Assembly: GCF_004331265.1 (NCBI RefSeq)
Contig: NZ_SJOO01000014.1
Span: forward strand, 1 to 64,000
DNA from: Enterobacter wuhouensis
GTDB lineage: Bacteria > Pseudomonadota > Gammaproteobacteria > Enterobacterales > Enterobacteriaceae
DNA length: 64,000 nucleotides
Reading direction: 5' to 3'
In this document: piece after piece, positions 43,852 through 51,023 of the stretch
How positions within the stretch are numbered: the first letter of the stretch is position 1
Layout: the number at the start of each line of letters is the position of its first letter
Program-made: the position numbers and the translations under genes
Notes under the pieces: generated by a model
Seen by the model: only the letters and a program-made list of their open reading frames with translations
Told to the model about the DNA's origin: nothing
Database searches by the model: none

Positions 43852-45045
43852 ATGACGGAACAAGACAAATCCTCCGCCGTGGTTGAAGAGACCAGGGAGA
43901 CTGTGGAAGTTACGCCACAGCCAGAGACGACTGAAAAGGCCGCTGAGAAGAAAAACGGCAGCAACAAAACCAGCCTGACGCTGAGCGTTGTTGCCATCGC
44001 GATTGCCCTCGCCGCAGGCGTGGGTCTTTACGGACTGGTGAAGAAACAAGGCACCAACCAGACGGCAACCAGCGACGCGCTGGTGAACCAGGTCACCGCC
44101 CTGCAAAAAGCGCAGGAGACGCAGAAGACCGAGCTGGAAGGCGTGATCAAACAGCAGGCTGCCGCGCTCGCAGCCGCCAACAGCAAGCAGGAAGAGCTGA
44201 CCAAACAGCTGGGCGAAGTGCAGGAAAAAGTCGCCACCATTTCCGGGACCGATGCCAAAACCTGGCTGCTCTCACAGGCCGATTTTCTGGTGAAGCTGGC
44301 CGGACGTAAGCTGTGGAGCGATCAGGACGTCACCACCGCCGCCGCGCTGCTGAAAAGCGCTGACGCAAGCCTGGCTGACATGAATGACCCAAGCCTGATT
44401 ACCGCGCGCCGCGCCATTACCGAAGATATCGCCAGCCTGTCTGCGGTGTCGCAGGTGGATTACGACGGCATCATTCTCAAGGTTAATCAGCTCTCAAATC
44501 AGATTGATAACCTGCAGCTGGCGGATAATAACGACGACGACTCCCCGATGGATTCCGACGGCACCGAGCTGTCCAGTTCCCTGAGCGAATGGCGCGTGAA
44601 CCTGCAAAAAAGCTGGCAGAACTTTATGGACAGCTTTATTACCATCCGCCGCCGCGATGAAACAGCCGTACCGCTGTTGGCGCCGAATCAGGATATCTAC
44701 CTGCGTGAAAATATTCGCTCTCGCCTGCTGGTTGCGGCACAGGCCGTACCGCGCCATCAGGAAGAGACTTACAAGCAGGCGCTGGATAACGTCTCAACAT
44801 GGGTACGCGCTTACTACAATACCGATGATGCGACGACCACCGCGTTCCTCGACGATATCGATAAGCTGAGTCAGCAGAACATCACCATGAACGTGCCGGA
44901 TAAGCTGGAAAGCCAGCCGATCCTCGAGAAGCTGATGCAGACGCGCGTGCGTAACCTGCTGGCACAGCCAGGCGTTGCGGCGCAGCCCGCTGCCGAAGCG
45001 CCTGCCGCTACGCCAGCACCTGAAAGCGCACCACAAGGAGAGTAA
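43852..45045 (+). CDS. hemX: HemX, membrane protein of the hem operon
   Basis: A 397-residue inner-membrane protein: a short charged cytoplasmic N-terminus, one transmembrane helix (SLTLSVVAIAIALAAGVGLYG), a coiled coil (LVNQVTALQKAQETQKTELEG) and a large periplasmic domain with an Ala/Pro-rich tail. Often labelled uroporphyrinogen-III C-methyltransferase, but no SAM-binding methyltransferase motifs are visible; the exact role in haem biosynthesis is not established. It is 21 bp after hemD and 2 bp before hemY. Confidence 0.94.
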   Translation: MTEQDKSSAVVEETRETVEVTPQPETTEKAAEKKNGSNKTSLTLSVVAIAIALAAGVGLYGLVKKQGTNQTATSDALVNQVTALQKAQETQKTELEGVIKQQAAALAAANSKQEELTKQLGEVQEKVATISGTDAKTWLLSQADFLVKLAGRKLWSDQDVTTAAALLKSADASLADMNDPSLITARRAITEDIASLSAVSQVDYDGIILKVNQLSNQIDNLQLADNNDDDSPMDSDGTELSSSLSEWRVNLQKSWQNFMDSFITIRRRDETAVPLLAPNQDIYLRENIRSRLLVAAQAVPRHQEETYKQALDNVSTWVRAYYNTDDATTTAFLDDIDKLSQQNITMNVPDKLESQPILEKLMQTRVRNLLAQPGVAAQPAAEAPAATPAPESAPQGE

Positions 45046-45047
45046 CG

Positions 45048-46247
45048 ATGCTTAAAGTTCTCTTCCTCTTTATCCTGCTGATCGCCGGGATCGTGCTGGG
45101 GCCCATGCTTGCGGGGCACCAGGGCTATGTGCTGATCCAGACGGATAACTACAATATCGAGACAAGCGTGACGGGGCTGGTGATTATCCTGATCCTCGGG
45201 GTCGTGGTCCTGTTTGCTGTCGAATGGATCCTGCGCCGCATCTTCCGTACCGGAGCGCATACCCGCGGCTGGTTCGTTGGCCGTAAGCGCCGACGCGCCC
45301 GTAAGCAAACCGAGCAGGCGCTGCTCAAGCTGGCCGAAGGTGATTATCAGCAGGTTGAAAAGCTGATGTCGAAGAATGCCGACCACGCCGAGCAGCCGGT
45401 GGTGAACTACCTGCTGGCCGCTGAAGCCGCGCAGCAGCGTGGTGATGAAGCCCGTGCCAATCAGCATCTTGAGCGTGCGTCTGAGCTGTCTTCCAAAGAT
45501 CCGATTCCGGTCGAAATCACCCGCGTTCGCTTACAGCTGGCGCGTAACGAAAACCACGCGGCGCGTCACGGCATCGATCGCCTGCTGGAAATTACCCCCC
45601 GTCACCCTGAGGTGCTGCGGCTTGCCGAGCAGGCCTATATTCGCACCGGCGCATGGGGCTCGCTGTTGGACATCATTCCTTCCATGGCGAAAGCCGACGT
45701 GGGCGATGACGAGCATCGTGATGAACTTCAGCGCCTCGCATGGATTGGGCTGATGGATCAGGCCCGTGCCGATCTGGGCAGCGATGGGCTGAAAACCTGG
45801 TGGAAGAATCAAAGCCGTAAAACGCGTCAGCAGGTTCCACTGCAGGTGGCAATGGCGGAACATCTGATTGAATGTGACGATCATGACACCGCGCAGGAGA
45901 TCCTTCTCGACGGCCTGAAACGTCAGTACGACGATCGTCTGGTCATGGTGATCCCGCGTCTGAAAACCAATAATCCGGAGCAAATCGAGAAAGTGCTGCG
46001 CCAGCAGATCAAAACCGTTGGCGATCGCCCGCTGCTGTGGAGCACGCTCGGTCAGTCGCTGATGAAGCACGGCGAGTGGCAGGAAGCGAGCCTGGCCTTC
46101 CGCGCGGCGCTGAAGCAGCGCCCGGATGCCTTTGACTACGCCTGGCTGGCCGATGCGCTGGACAAGCAGCATAAGCCGGAAGAAGCTGCCGCCATGCGGC
46201 GCGATGGACTTATGCTGACGTTGCAGAATAACGGCACTCAGCCGTAA
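45048..46247 (+). CDS. hemY: HemY, TPR membrane protein of the hem operon
   Basis: A 399-residue inner-membrane protein with two N-terminal transmembrane helices (LKVLFLFILLIAGIVLG and GLVIILILGVVVLFAVEW), a basic loop (RKRRRARKQ) and a C-terminal region of tetratricopeptide repeats. It is not related to the Gram-positive protoporphyrinogen oxidase of the same name. A role in late haem synthesis has been proposed. Last gene of hemCDXY, followed by a strong terminator. Confidence 0.94.
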   Translation: MLKVLFLFILLIAGIVLGPMLAGHQGYVLIQTDNYNIETSVTGLVIILILGVVVLFAVEWILRRIFRTGAHTRGWFVGRKRRRARKQTEQALLKLAEGDYQQVEKLMSKNADHAEQPVVNYLLAAEAAQQRGDEARANQHLERASELSSKDPIPVEITRVRLQLARNENHAARHGIDRLLEITPRHPEVLRLAEQAYIRTGAWGSLLDIIPSMAKADVGDDEHRDELQRLAWIGLMDQARADLGSDGLKTWWKNQSRKTRQQVPLQVAMAEHLIECDDHDTAQEILLDGLKRQYDDRLVMVIPRLKTNNPEQIEKVLRQQIKTVGDRPLLWSTLGQSLMKHGEWQEASLAFRAALKQRPDAFDYAWLADALDKQHKPEEAAAMRRDGLMLTLQNNGTQP

Positions 46248-46254
46248 CTAAAAA

Positions 46255-46279
46255 GGAGGCCAGGCGGCCTCCTTTTTTT
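46255..46279 (+). terminator. Rho-independent terminator of hemCDXY
   Basis: GGAGGCC-AGGC-GGCCTCC (46255-46272) followed by seven T residues, starting 8 bp after the hemY stop codon. Confidence 0.93.
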
Positions 46280-46368
46280 ATTGCGGCTCTCCTGCTACAT
46301 TCTTTACATCTCAATCAGGATACGAACCCGCCAATGTAACGATCTCTTTTCATTAACCTTTATTTATA

Positions 46369-46387
46369 CACGTGCAAATTGCGCGTG
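46369..46387. promoter_or_regulatory. Dyad-symmetric operator candidate before the MFS gene
   Basis: CACGTGCAAATTGCGCGTG is a 19-bp dyad with one mismatched pair around a central A. It overlaps a possible -10 box (TATACA at 46365-46370) and ends 29 bp before the start codon. This is a likely place for a repressor; which one is unknown. Confidence 0.45.
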
Positions 46388-46416
46388 GACTATATCGTTT
46401 TTGAAAGGAAATCGTC

Positions 46417-47628
46417 ATGAACTCCCTTTTGTATACGCTTATCGAGGCGCTCCGCGCTCACGGCTGGCTGCGCCTGATGAGCTGCGCCTTTATTTTTTCG
46501 TCGCTGGGAAACGGCTTAACCCAGGTGGTTGTCTTTGGTTTACTGCTGCAGTGGGCTGCACCAACGGCGCTGTTAACGCTCGCCTTCCTGTTTGCCACGC
46601 TACCCGGGTTTATCGGAAGTATGCTCGCTGAAAAGCTGTGCCAACGGTTTTCCCCCCTGTCTCTGCTAATGTTCACCGAGCTGTTGGGCTTACTCGCCCT
46701 GCTCTTTCCGCTGCTCGGCGTTCATTATCACAGCATTCCTGCGTTGCTTGCCGTGCAGTCCACTGAAGCGTTGCTAAGTGGAATGAGCTGGCCTGCGCTT
46801 GCGCTGCTCTTCAAGCGCGGACTCAGTGAATCAGAATTACCTGCCGCTGCCTGTCTGGAGAACGTGATTTTCGCTTCTCAGATTCTGTTAGGAACGGGGC
46901 TGGGCGTGCTGCTCTTTCACAGAATTCCGGTATGGGACCTGCTGGCAATTGATGCCGCCAGCTTCCTCGGGTCGTTGTTGATGCTATTTCTGGCCGGGCG
47001 GTTCTTTGAAACACGCATAACATCGGTACCCGCCAAAGAGAATTCCACCGTTTCTCTAAGCTGGCAGACGCTGACTCTCCGGCAAAAACGCAGCCTGCTG
47101 CTCCTTCCCGCGCTGGCCGCGGTCGGTTCACCGGCAATGGCACTGCTGCCGGCGCTGGCGCAGCAGATCCAGCCAGAGGACGCGGCAGGTCTTGCGCTAC
47201 CTCTGCTTTTCGCCAGGAGTATGGGACAGCTTTGCGGCCCTCTTCTGCTAAAAAGAGACAGCCTGACGCGGTTTGCGGCACACACCCCAAGGTTGCTGAT
47301 CTGCCTTGCCGTTTTTTTAGCGGCTTACGGAACACTTCCATTTTTTTCCGGATGGGTGGCATGCGCGCTGGCGGCGATCTTCGTCGCACATCTGGCGTCG
47401 AATATTGTTTTTGCGGCGGGTACGTTCGGCGTACTCAGTAGCTTTCAAGCCGTACAGATTTCAGCTGCCAGCGGTAAAGCCTGGCGATGGCAGACACTCA
47501 GTGCTTCGCTCTTTACCGGCATTGCCGCGATGACGGCGGCTGAATATGGGGCGATACATGCGCTGTATGCTATATCGACAGGCGCACTGCTTCTGGTTGC
47601 GGTAGTATTATACTGCTATGCGGAATAA
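46417..47628 (+). CDS. MFS-type transporter of unknown substrate
   Basis: A 403-residue integral membrane protein with 10-12 hydrophobic helices arranged as in the major facilitator superfamily. The loop after the second helix reads GSMLAEKLCQRFSP, a degenerate form of the MFS loop 2-3 motif. I do not recognise a specific family. The ribosome site is AAAGGA, 8 bases before ATG. In E. coli K-12 the same place, between hemY and the tRNA cluster, holds aslB and aslA, so this gene is a lineage-specific occupant. Its stop codon lies 6 bp from the 3' end of glmZ on the other strand; no terminator of its own with a T-run is seen. Confidence 0.8.
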   Translation: MNSLLYTLIEALRAHGWLRLMSCAFIFSSLGNGLTQVVVFGLLLQWAAPTALLTLAFLFATLPGFIGSMLAEKLCQRFSPLSLLMFTELLGLLALLFPLLGVHYHSIPALLAVQSTEALLSGMSWPALALLFKRGLSESELPAAACLENVIFASQILLGTGLGVLLFHRIPVWDLLAIDAASFLGSLLMLFLAGRFFETRITSVPAKENSTVSLSWQTLTLRQKRSLLLLPALAAVGSPAMALLPALAQQIQPEDAAGLALPLLFARSMGQLCGPLLLKRDSLTRFAAHTPRLLICLAVFLAAYGTLPFFSGWVACALAAIFVAHLASNIVFAAGTFGVLSSFQAVQISAASGKAWRWQTLSASLFTGIAAMTAAEYGAIHALYAISTGALLLVAVVLYCYAE

Positions 47629-47633
47629 GGCAT

Positions 47634-47835
47634 AAAAAAACGCCTGCTATAAAAGCAGGCGTTAAACAGGTCTGTATGACAACATATTTGGTGCTTCACT
47701 CAACGTTGTGTCCATGGTGTTTGATGAGGCCGAAGCGACATCTGTCAGTGGACGATAAGCACCGTAAACGGCTCTGCGTCATTCCTGAGTTTATGAGGCG
47801 CTAAGGCGAACATAAGAGATGGAATGAGCATCTAC
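47634..47835 (-). ncRNA. glmZ: Small regulatory RNA GlmZ
   Basis: The minus strand from 47835 begins GTAGATGCTCATTCCATCTC and matches the E. coli GlmZ (SraJ) sequence as I recall it over most of its length, including the ACACCATGGACACAACGTTG segment around the RNase E processing and glmS base-pairing region. It ends in AACGCCTGC...GCAGGCGTT plus a seven-T run. GlmZ activates glmS translation when glucosamine-6-phosphate is low and is destroyed through RapZ. It lies next to the hem operon, as in E. coli. Upstream are sigma-54 and GlrR elements. Confidence 0.95.
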
Positions 47836-47845
47836 AGGTATATTA

Positions 47846-47863
47846 TTGCACGTTACGTGCCAA
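47846..47863 (-). promoter_or_regulatory. Sigma-54 promoter of glmZ
   Basis: TTGGCACGTAACGTGCAA on the minus strand has the invariant GG and GC dinucleotides separated by 10 bp (-24/-12). It is placed 11-28 bp upstream of the GlmZ 5' end. A TAATAT sequence overlaps further downstream and could serve sigma-70, so dual control is possible. Confidence 0.82.
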
Positions 47864-47968
47864 TGTATCACGCAGAACTTTTACATTACGCAACATTTTA
47901 AGATAAAAGGAAATTCTGCTGCTAAGCTCCGCCTGACCCCGTGGAAACGACTGTTTATTATCCTGAAG

Positions 47969-47986
47969 TGTCGTCATTAAGAGACA
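47969..47986. promoter_or_regulatory. GlrR activator binding site 1 (glmZ)
   Basis: TGTC-N10-GACA, an exact match to the GlrR (QseF) activator-binding palindrome, about 135-150 bp upstream of the glmZ start. Confidence 0.78.
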
Positions 47987-48031
47987 GCAATATCAGAAAC
48001 ACACGATATTATTATTTTTCAATGATTTAAA

Positions 48032-48049
48032 TGTCGTTAAATCGCGACA
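48032..48049. promoter_or_regulatory. GlrR activator binding site 2 (glmZ)
   Basis: A second exact TGTC-N10-GACA palindrome, 63 bp from the first. A weaker third copy, TGTT-N10-GACA, lies at 48065-48082. All three stand between glmZ and the terminator of the tRNA operon. Confidence 0.78.
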
Positions 48050-48102
48050 GGAGGGAGTACTGTTTGTTGGGGAATGACGACAGGCAGAGTGAAAGGCAGA
48101 AA

Positions 48103-48128
48103 ACAAAAAACCCCGCCGAAGCGGGGTT
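48103..48128 (-). terminator. Terminator of the tRNA operon
   Basis: AACCCCGC-TTCG-GCGGGGTT on the minus strand, followed by TTTTTGTTTTC, 7 bp after the tRNA-Pro 3' end. Confidence 0.9.
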
Positions 48129-48134
48129 CAAAAT

Positions 48135-48211
48135 TGGTCGGCGAGAGAGGATTCGAACCTCCGACCCACTGGTCCCAAACCAGTTGCGCTACCAAGCTGC
48201 GCTACTCGCCG
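48135..48211 (-). tRNA. proM: tRNA-Pro(UGG)
   Basis: A 77-base tRNA with encoded CCA. The acceptor CGGCGAG pairs with CTCGCCG. The anticodon loop TTTGGGA gives UGG. Last of four tRNAs in one leftward transcript. Confidence 0.97.
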
Positions 48212-48259
48212 ATGTACTGCTTTTTTTGAATTTTTAGTTCAATTCATTTAAAAAGTCGT

Positions 48260-48344
48260 GGTGCGAGGGGGGGGACTCGAACCCCCACATCCAAAGGACA
48301 CTAACACCTGAAGCTAGCGCGTCTACCAATTCCGCCACCTTCGC
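48260..48344 (-). tRNA. leuT: tRNA-Leu(CAG), one base short in its 3' C-run
   Basis: Starts GCGAAGGTGGCGG and ends CTCGCACCA, with anticodon loop TTCAGGT (CAG) and a long variable arm (GTCC-TTT-GGAT). The run of C residues covering the 3' side of the T-stem and acceptor is seven long. Five C for the T-stem leave only CCTCGC, six bases, for the seven-base acceptor strand. Length 85 versus 87 in E. coli; one of the two missing bases is in the variable-arm loop and is harmless. Confidence 0.9.
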
Positions 48345-48366
48345 AATTCACAACTCTTTCAAATAA

Positions 48367-48443
48367 TGGGGTGGCTAATGGGATTCGAACCCACGACAAC
48401 TGGAATCACAATCCAGGGCTCTACCAACTGAGCTATAGCCACC
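48367..48443 (-). tRNA. hisR: tRNA-His(GUG)
   Basis: A 77-base tRNA with the encoded extra 5' G (GGTGGCTATAGCTC...). The anticodon loop TTGTGAT gives GUG. CCA is encoded (CACCCCA at the 3' end). Confidence 0.97.
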
Positions 48444-48509
48444 ACTGTATTCTTAACTCACGCGGTACTGACTACTTCTCAGACCACCGCAGCTCCAGCA
48501 CCGGGTAAA

Positions 48510-48586
<77 letters not shown>

Positions 48587-48607
48587 TTAGCGCCGTTGCG
48601 GGGCTGG

Positions 48608-48636
48608 ATATTACGTACCTCCGTCCCCGCTGTCTA
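48608..48636 (-). promoter_or_regulatory. tRNA operon promoter
   Basis: On the minus strand -35 TAGACA (48631-48636) and -10 TAATAT (48608-48613) are separated by 17 bp. The GC-rich discriminator that follows (CCAGCCCCGC) is typical of stringently controlled stable RNA promoters. It lies 22 bp upstream of argX. Confidence 0.82.
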
Positions 48637-48703
48637 GTGCTTTTTTGAAAAATATGCGCGTTTGGTTATGGTTTGCACATTTTGCCGCTTAATCCTCCAC
48701 TTT

Positions 48704-50074
48704 CTACGTGGTGGAACGGCGACCCAGGCCAAATAACTTATAGGCAGCCGTGACGGCGGCCAGGAAGATCGCCCCGACAAACAGCGACATGCGGGTATCT
48801 TCATTAAAGTACATACCGATTAATACGCAAATCAGGAACACCATCGTCGCATAGTTCGCGTAGGGGAACAAAATCGAGCGGAACGGATGGCTGGCAATCG
48901 CCTGCTTGTGCGCCTGACGAAAACGCAGCTGGCTTATCAGGATCACAAACCACGGCACCATTCCCGGCAGCACGCTGGCGCTATAGACGTAAACAAAGAC
49001 CTGCTGCGGGTTCGGGATGATGTAGTTCAGGCAAGAGCCAATGAGCAGAATCGCAATGGATACCGCCACGCCGGCAACCGGTACGCCCGCACGTGAGACT
49101 TTACTCATCGCCGCCGGCAACTGGTTGTTTTTGGCGAGCGCAAAGAGCATACGCCCGCAGCTGTACATGCCGCTGTTACAGCCGGATAGCGCCGCCGTCA
49201 GCACCACAAAGTTGATGATGCCCGCTGCAGCCGTGATGCCAATCTTCGCAAAGGTCAGGACGAAGGGGCTACCGGTCGTGCCGATTTCATTCCACGGGAA
49301 GATAGTCACGATAACGAAGATCGCACCCACGTAGAAAATCAGGATACGCCACAGCACTTTCCCTACCGCGCTACGCAGCGTGACCTGCGGGTTCTTGGCC
49401 TCGCCCGCCGTAATGCCAATGAGCTCGACGCCCTGGTAGGACGCCACCACGATACACAGCGCCGTCAGGAAGCCTTTCCAGCCGCCCGCGAAGAAGCCGC
49501 CGTGCTCGGTGAGGTTGCCGAATCCAATGGAGTGCCCGCCGTTGCCAAAGCCGAAGAAGATCACGCCCAGGCCGACCACAATCATCACGATAATCGTGGT
49601 GACTTTGATCATCGCGAACCAGAACTCAATCTCACCGTAGAGGCGCACCGCCGCCAGATTCGCCAGCGCCACCAGCCCCACGGCGATAAGCGCAGGTATC
49701 CACTGGACCATGTCCGGGAACCAGAACTGCACGTAGACCCCTATCGCGGTGATTTCCGAGATGCCTACCGCCATCCACATAAACCAGTACGACCAGGCCG
49801 TGAGATAGCCAAAAAACGGACTCATATAACGGTGCGCGTAAACGGCGAAAGAACCGGTCACCGGCTCCATAAACAGCATTTCGCCCATCGAACGCATGAT
49901 GAAGAAAACGAACAGCCCGGCGATGATGTACGCCAGCAGGACGGAAGGGCCAGCCCATTTGAGCGTGCTTGCGGAGCCCATGAACAGGCCAACGCCGATA
50001 GTGCCGCCCAGCGCTATCAATTCAATATGTCGAGCTTCCAGCCCACGCTGTAGCTCCGGTTTTTTCTCTGCCAT
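48704..50074 (-). CDS. yifK: Threonine/serine APC-family transporter YifK (ThrP)
   Basis: Twelve-helix amino acid permease of the APC family; the E. coli protein is reported to import threonine and serine. The LIALGGTIGVGLFMGSAS motif of helix 1 and SYQGVELIGITAGEAKNP are family hallmarks. The start at 50074 (MAEKKPELQRGLEARHIE) after GAGGATTT gives 456 residues; a longer frame to 50455 runs into wecG and is rejected. The C-terminus differs from E. coli. The mRNA leader has a C/A-rich GcvB-type target. It is separated from the ECA operon by 196 bp. Confidence 0.94.
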   Translation of the reverse strand: MAEKKPELQRGLEARHIELIALGGTIGVGLFMGSASTLKWAGPSVLLAYIIAGLFVFFIMRSMGEMLFMEPVTGSFAVYAHRYMSPFFGYLTAWSYWFMWMAVGISEITAIGVYVQFWFPDMVQWIPALIAVGLVALANLAAVRLYGEIEFWFAMIKVTTIIVMIVVGLGVIFFGFGNGGHSIGFGNLTEHGGFFAGGWKGFLTALCIVVASYQGVELIGITAGEAKNPQVTLRSAVGKVLWRILIFYVGAIFVIVTIFPWNEIGTTGSPFVLTFAKIGITAAAGIINFVVLTAALSGCNSGMYSCGRMLFALAKNNQLPAAMSKVSRAGVPVAGVAVSIAILLIGSCLNYIIPNPQQVFVYVYSASVLPGMVPWFVILISQLRFRQAHKQAIASHPFRSILFPYANYATMVFLICVLIGMYFNEDTRMSLFVGAIFLAAVTAAYKLFGLGRRSTT

Positions 50075-50080
50075 AAATCC

Positions 50081-50100
50081 TCGGTTGTGTTTGCTGTTTT
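50081..50100 (-). promoter_or_regulatory. Probable GcvB target in the yifK leader
   Basis: The mRNA reads AAAACAGCAAACACAACCGA, 7-26 bases before the start codon. This C/A-rich stretch complements the G/U-rich R1 loop of GcvB, and Salmonella yifK is a known GcvB target. Inference from sequence and that precedent. Confidence 0.55.
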
Positions 50101-50270
50101 CCGGCTTGGGCCGATTTTTGTTTTTTAGGGGTACTGAAATACGGAGCGAATGGTTTCTCAAATTCGGCCAAATGGCAAACGATGCATTAAAAAAATGAAT
50201 GCATTGGACATAAAGGCAGCAGTTTTGCGGGGGAGTTGCAGCGCGAACAGCATATCGCGCTACATTTTGA

Positions 50271-51011
50271 TTACATTTTTCCGGTGTAGTGCCAGGCGAG
50301 GTAGCGGAGCAGACGGATCTGACGTTTGATACGCGTCGGTTGTGATAACAGGCGATAGAGCCACTCCAGGCCCAATTTTTGCCAAAACTTTGGCGCGCGC
50401 TTAACGTGGCCGGTGAACACGTCATAGGTGCCGCCAACGCCCATATAGAGCGCATCCGGGCAGACCAGACGGCAATCTCGCATCAGGATCTCCTGACGCG
50501 GCGACCCCATCGCCACGGTAACGATTTTCGCCCCGCTGTCGCGGACGCGTTCAAACAGCGCCTGACGATCTTCAGGTTTGAAGTAACCGTCCTGGCTGCC
50601 CACAATGTTAACATTCCACTGACGGCGCAGCTTTTGTTCGGTCTGCGCCAGTACCTCTGGCTTACCGCCAATCAGGAATACCGGCGTGCCTTCAGTGCCC
50701 GCGCGGGCCATAAGCTGCTCCCAGAGATCGGCCCCCGCCACGCGTGAAACATTAGCACCGGGAAACTTTTTACGGATAGAGCGCACCACGCTAATACCGT
50801 CAGCATATTTAAACTCAGCGGCCTCTATCAGGCTTTTGACTTCAGCATTGTCTTCTACCGCCAGCATTTTTTCCGCGTTAATAGCCACCAGCGTGCCCGA
50901 TTTCATCTGCCCGTCCGCGAACAGAAAATCCAGCGCGTGTTGCATATCTCGCCAGCCAATCAGCTGGAGACCGCGCAGCACATAGCGCGGCGCAGTAGTT
51001 GTGTCTGTCAT
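50271..51011 (-). CDS. wecG: UDP-N-acetyl-D-mannosaminuronic acid transferase WecG
   Basis: Adds ManNAcA to lipid I (undecaprenyl-PP-GlcNAc) to make ECA lipid II. It is a 246-residue GT26 (WecG/TagA) family protein with NAEKMLAVEDNAEV, YADGISVV and VTVAMGSPRQEILM motifs, the last close to the catalytic region, and a basic C-terminus likely peripheral to the membrane. It is the last gene of the ECA operon, 12 bp after wzyE. Confidence 0.97.
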   Translation of the reverse strand: MTDTTTAPRYVLRGLQLIGWRDMQHALDFLFADGQMKSGTLVAINAEKMLAVEDNAEVKSLIEAAEFKYADGISVVRSIRKKFPGANVSRVAGADLWEQLMARAGTEGTPVFLIGGKPEVLAQTEQKLRRQWNVNIVGSQDGYFKPEDRQALFERVRDSGAKIVTVAMGSPRQEILMRDCRLVCPDALYMGVGGTYDVFTGHVKRAPKFWQKLGLEWLYRLLSQPTRIKRQIRLLRYLAWHYTGKM

Positions 51012-51023
51012 GACCTTCCTTAC

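Noticed and set aside
43852..45045. HemX as a genuine uroporphyrinogen-III methyltransferase
   Set aside because: The common label is not supported: the protein has one membrane helix, a coiled coil and a periplasmic domain, but no SAM-binding methyltransferase motifs.
46281..46631. 116-codon open frame overlapping the start of the MFS gene
   Set aside because: It lies in another frame, covers the predicted operator and promoter, and gives no membrane protein or domain. The 403-codon frame is clearly the coding one.
48031..48237. 68-codon open frame through the glmZ upstream region and tRNA-Pro
   Set aside because: It reads through a tRNA gene on the opposite strand and the GlrR sites. The peptide includes the translated antisense tRNA (the familiar ERIRTSDP-type artefact).
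48704..50455. Extended yifK with 127 extra N-terminal residues
   Set aside because: The extension crosses the intergenic region into wecG and has no similarity to permeases. The ATG at 50074 has the family N-terminus and a ribosome site.
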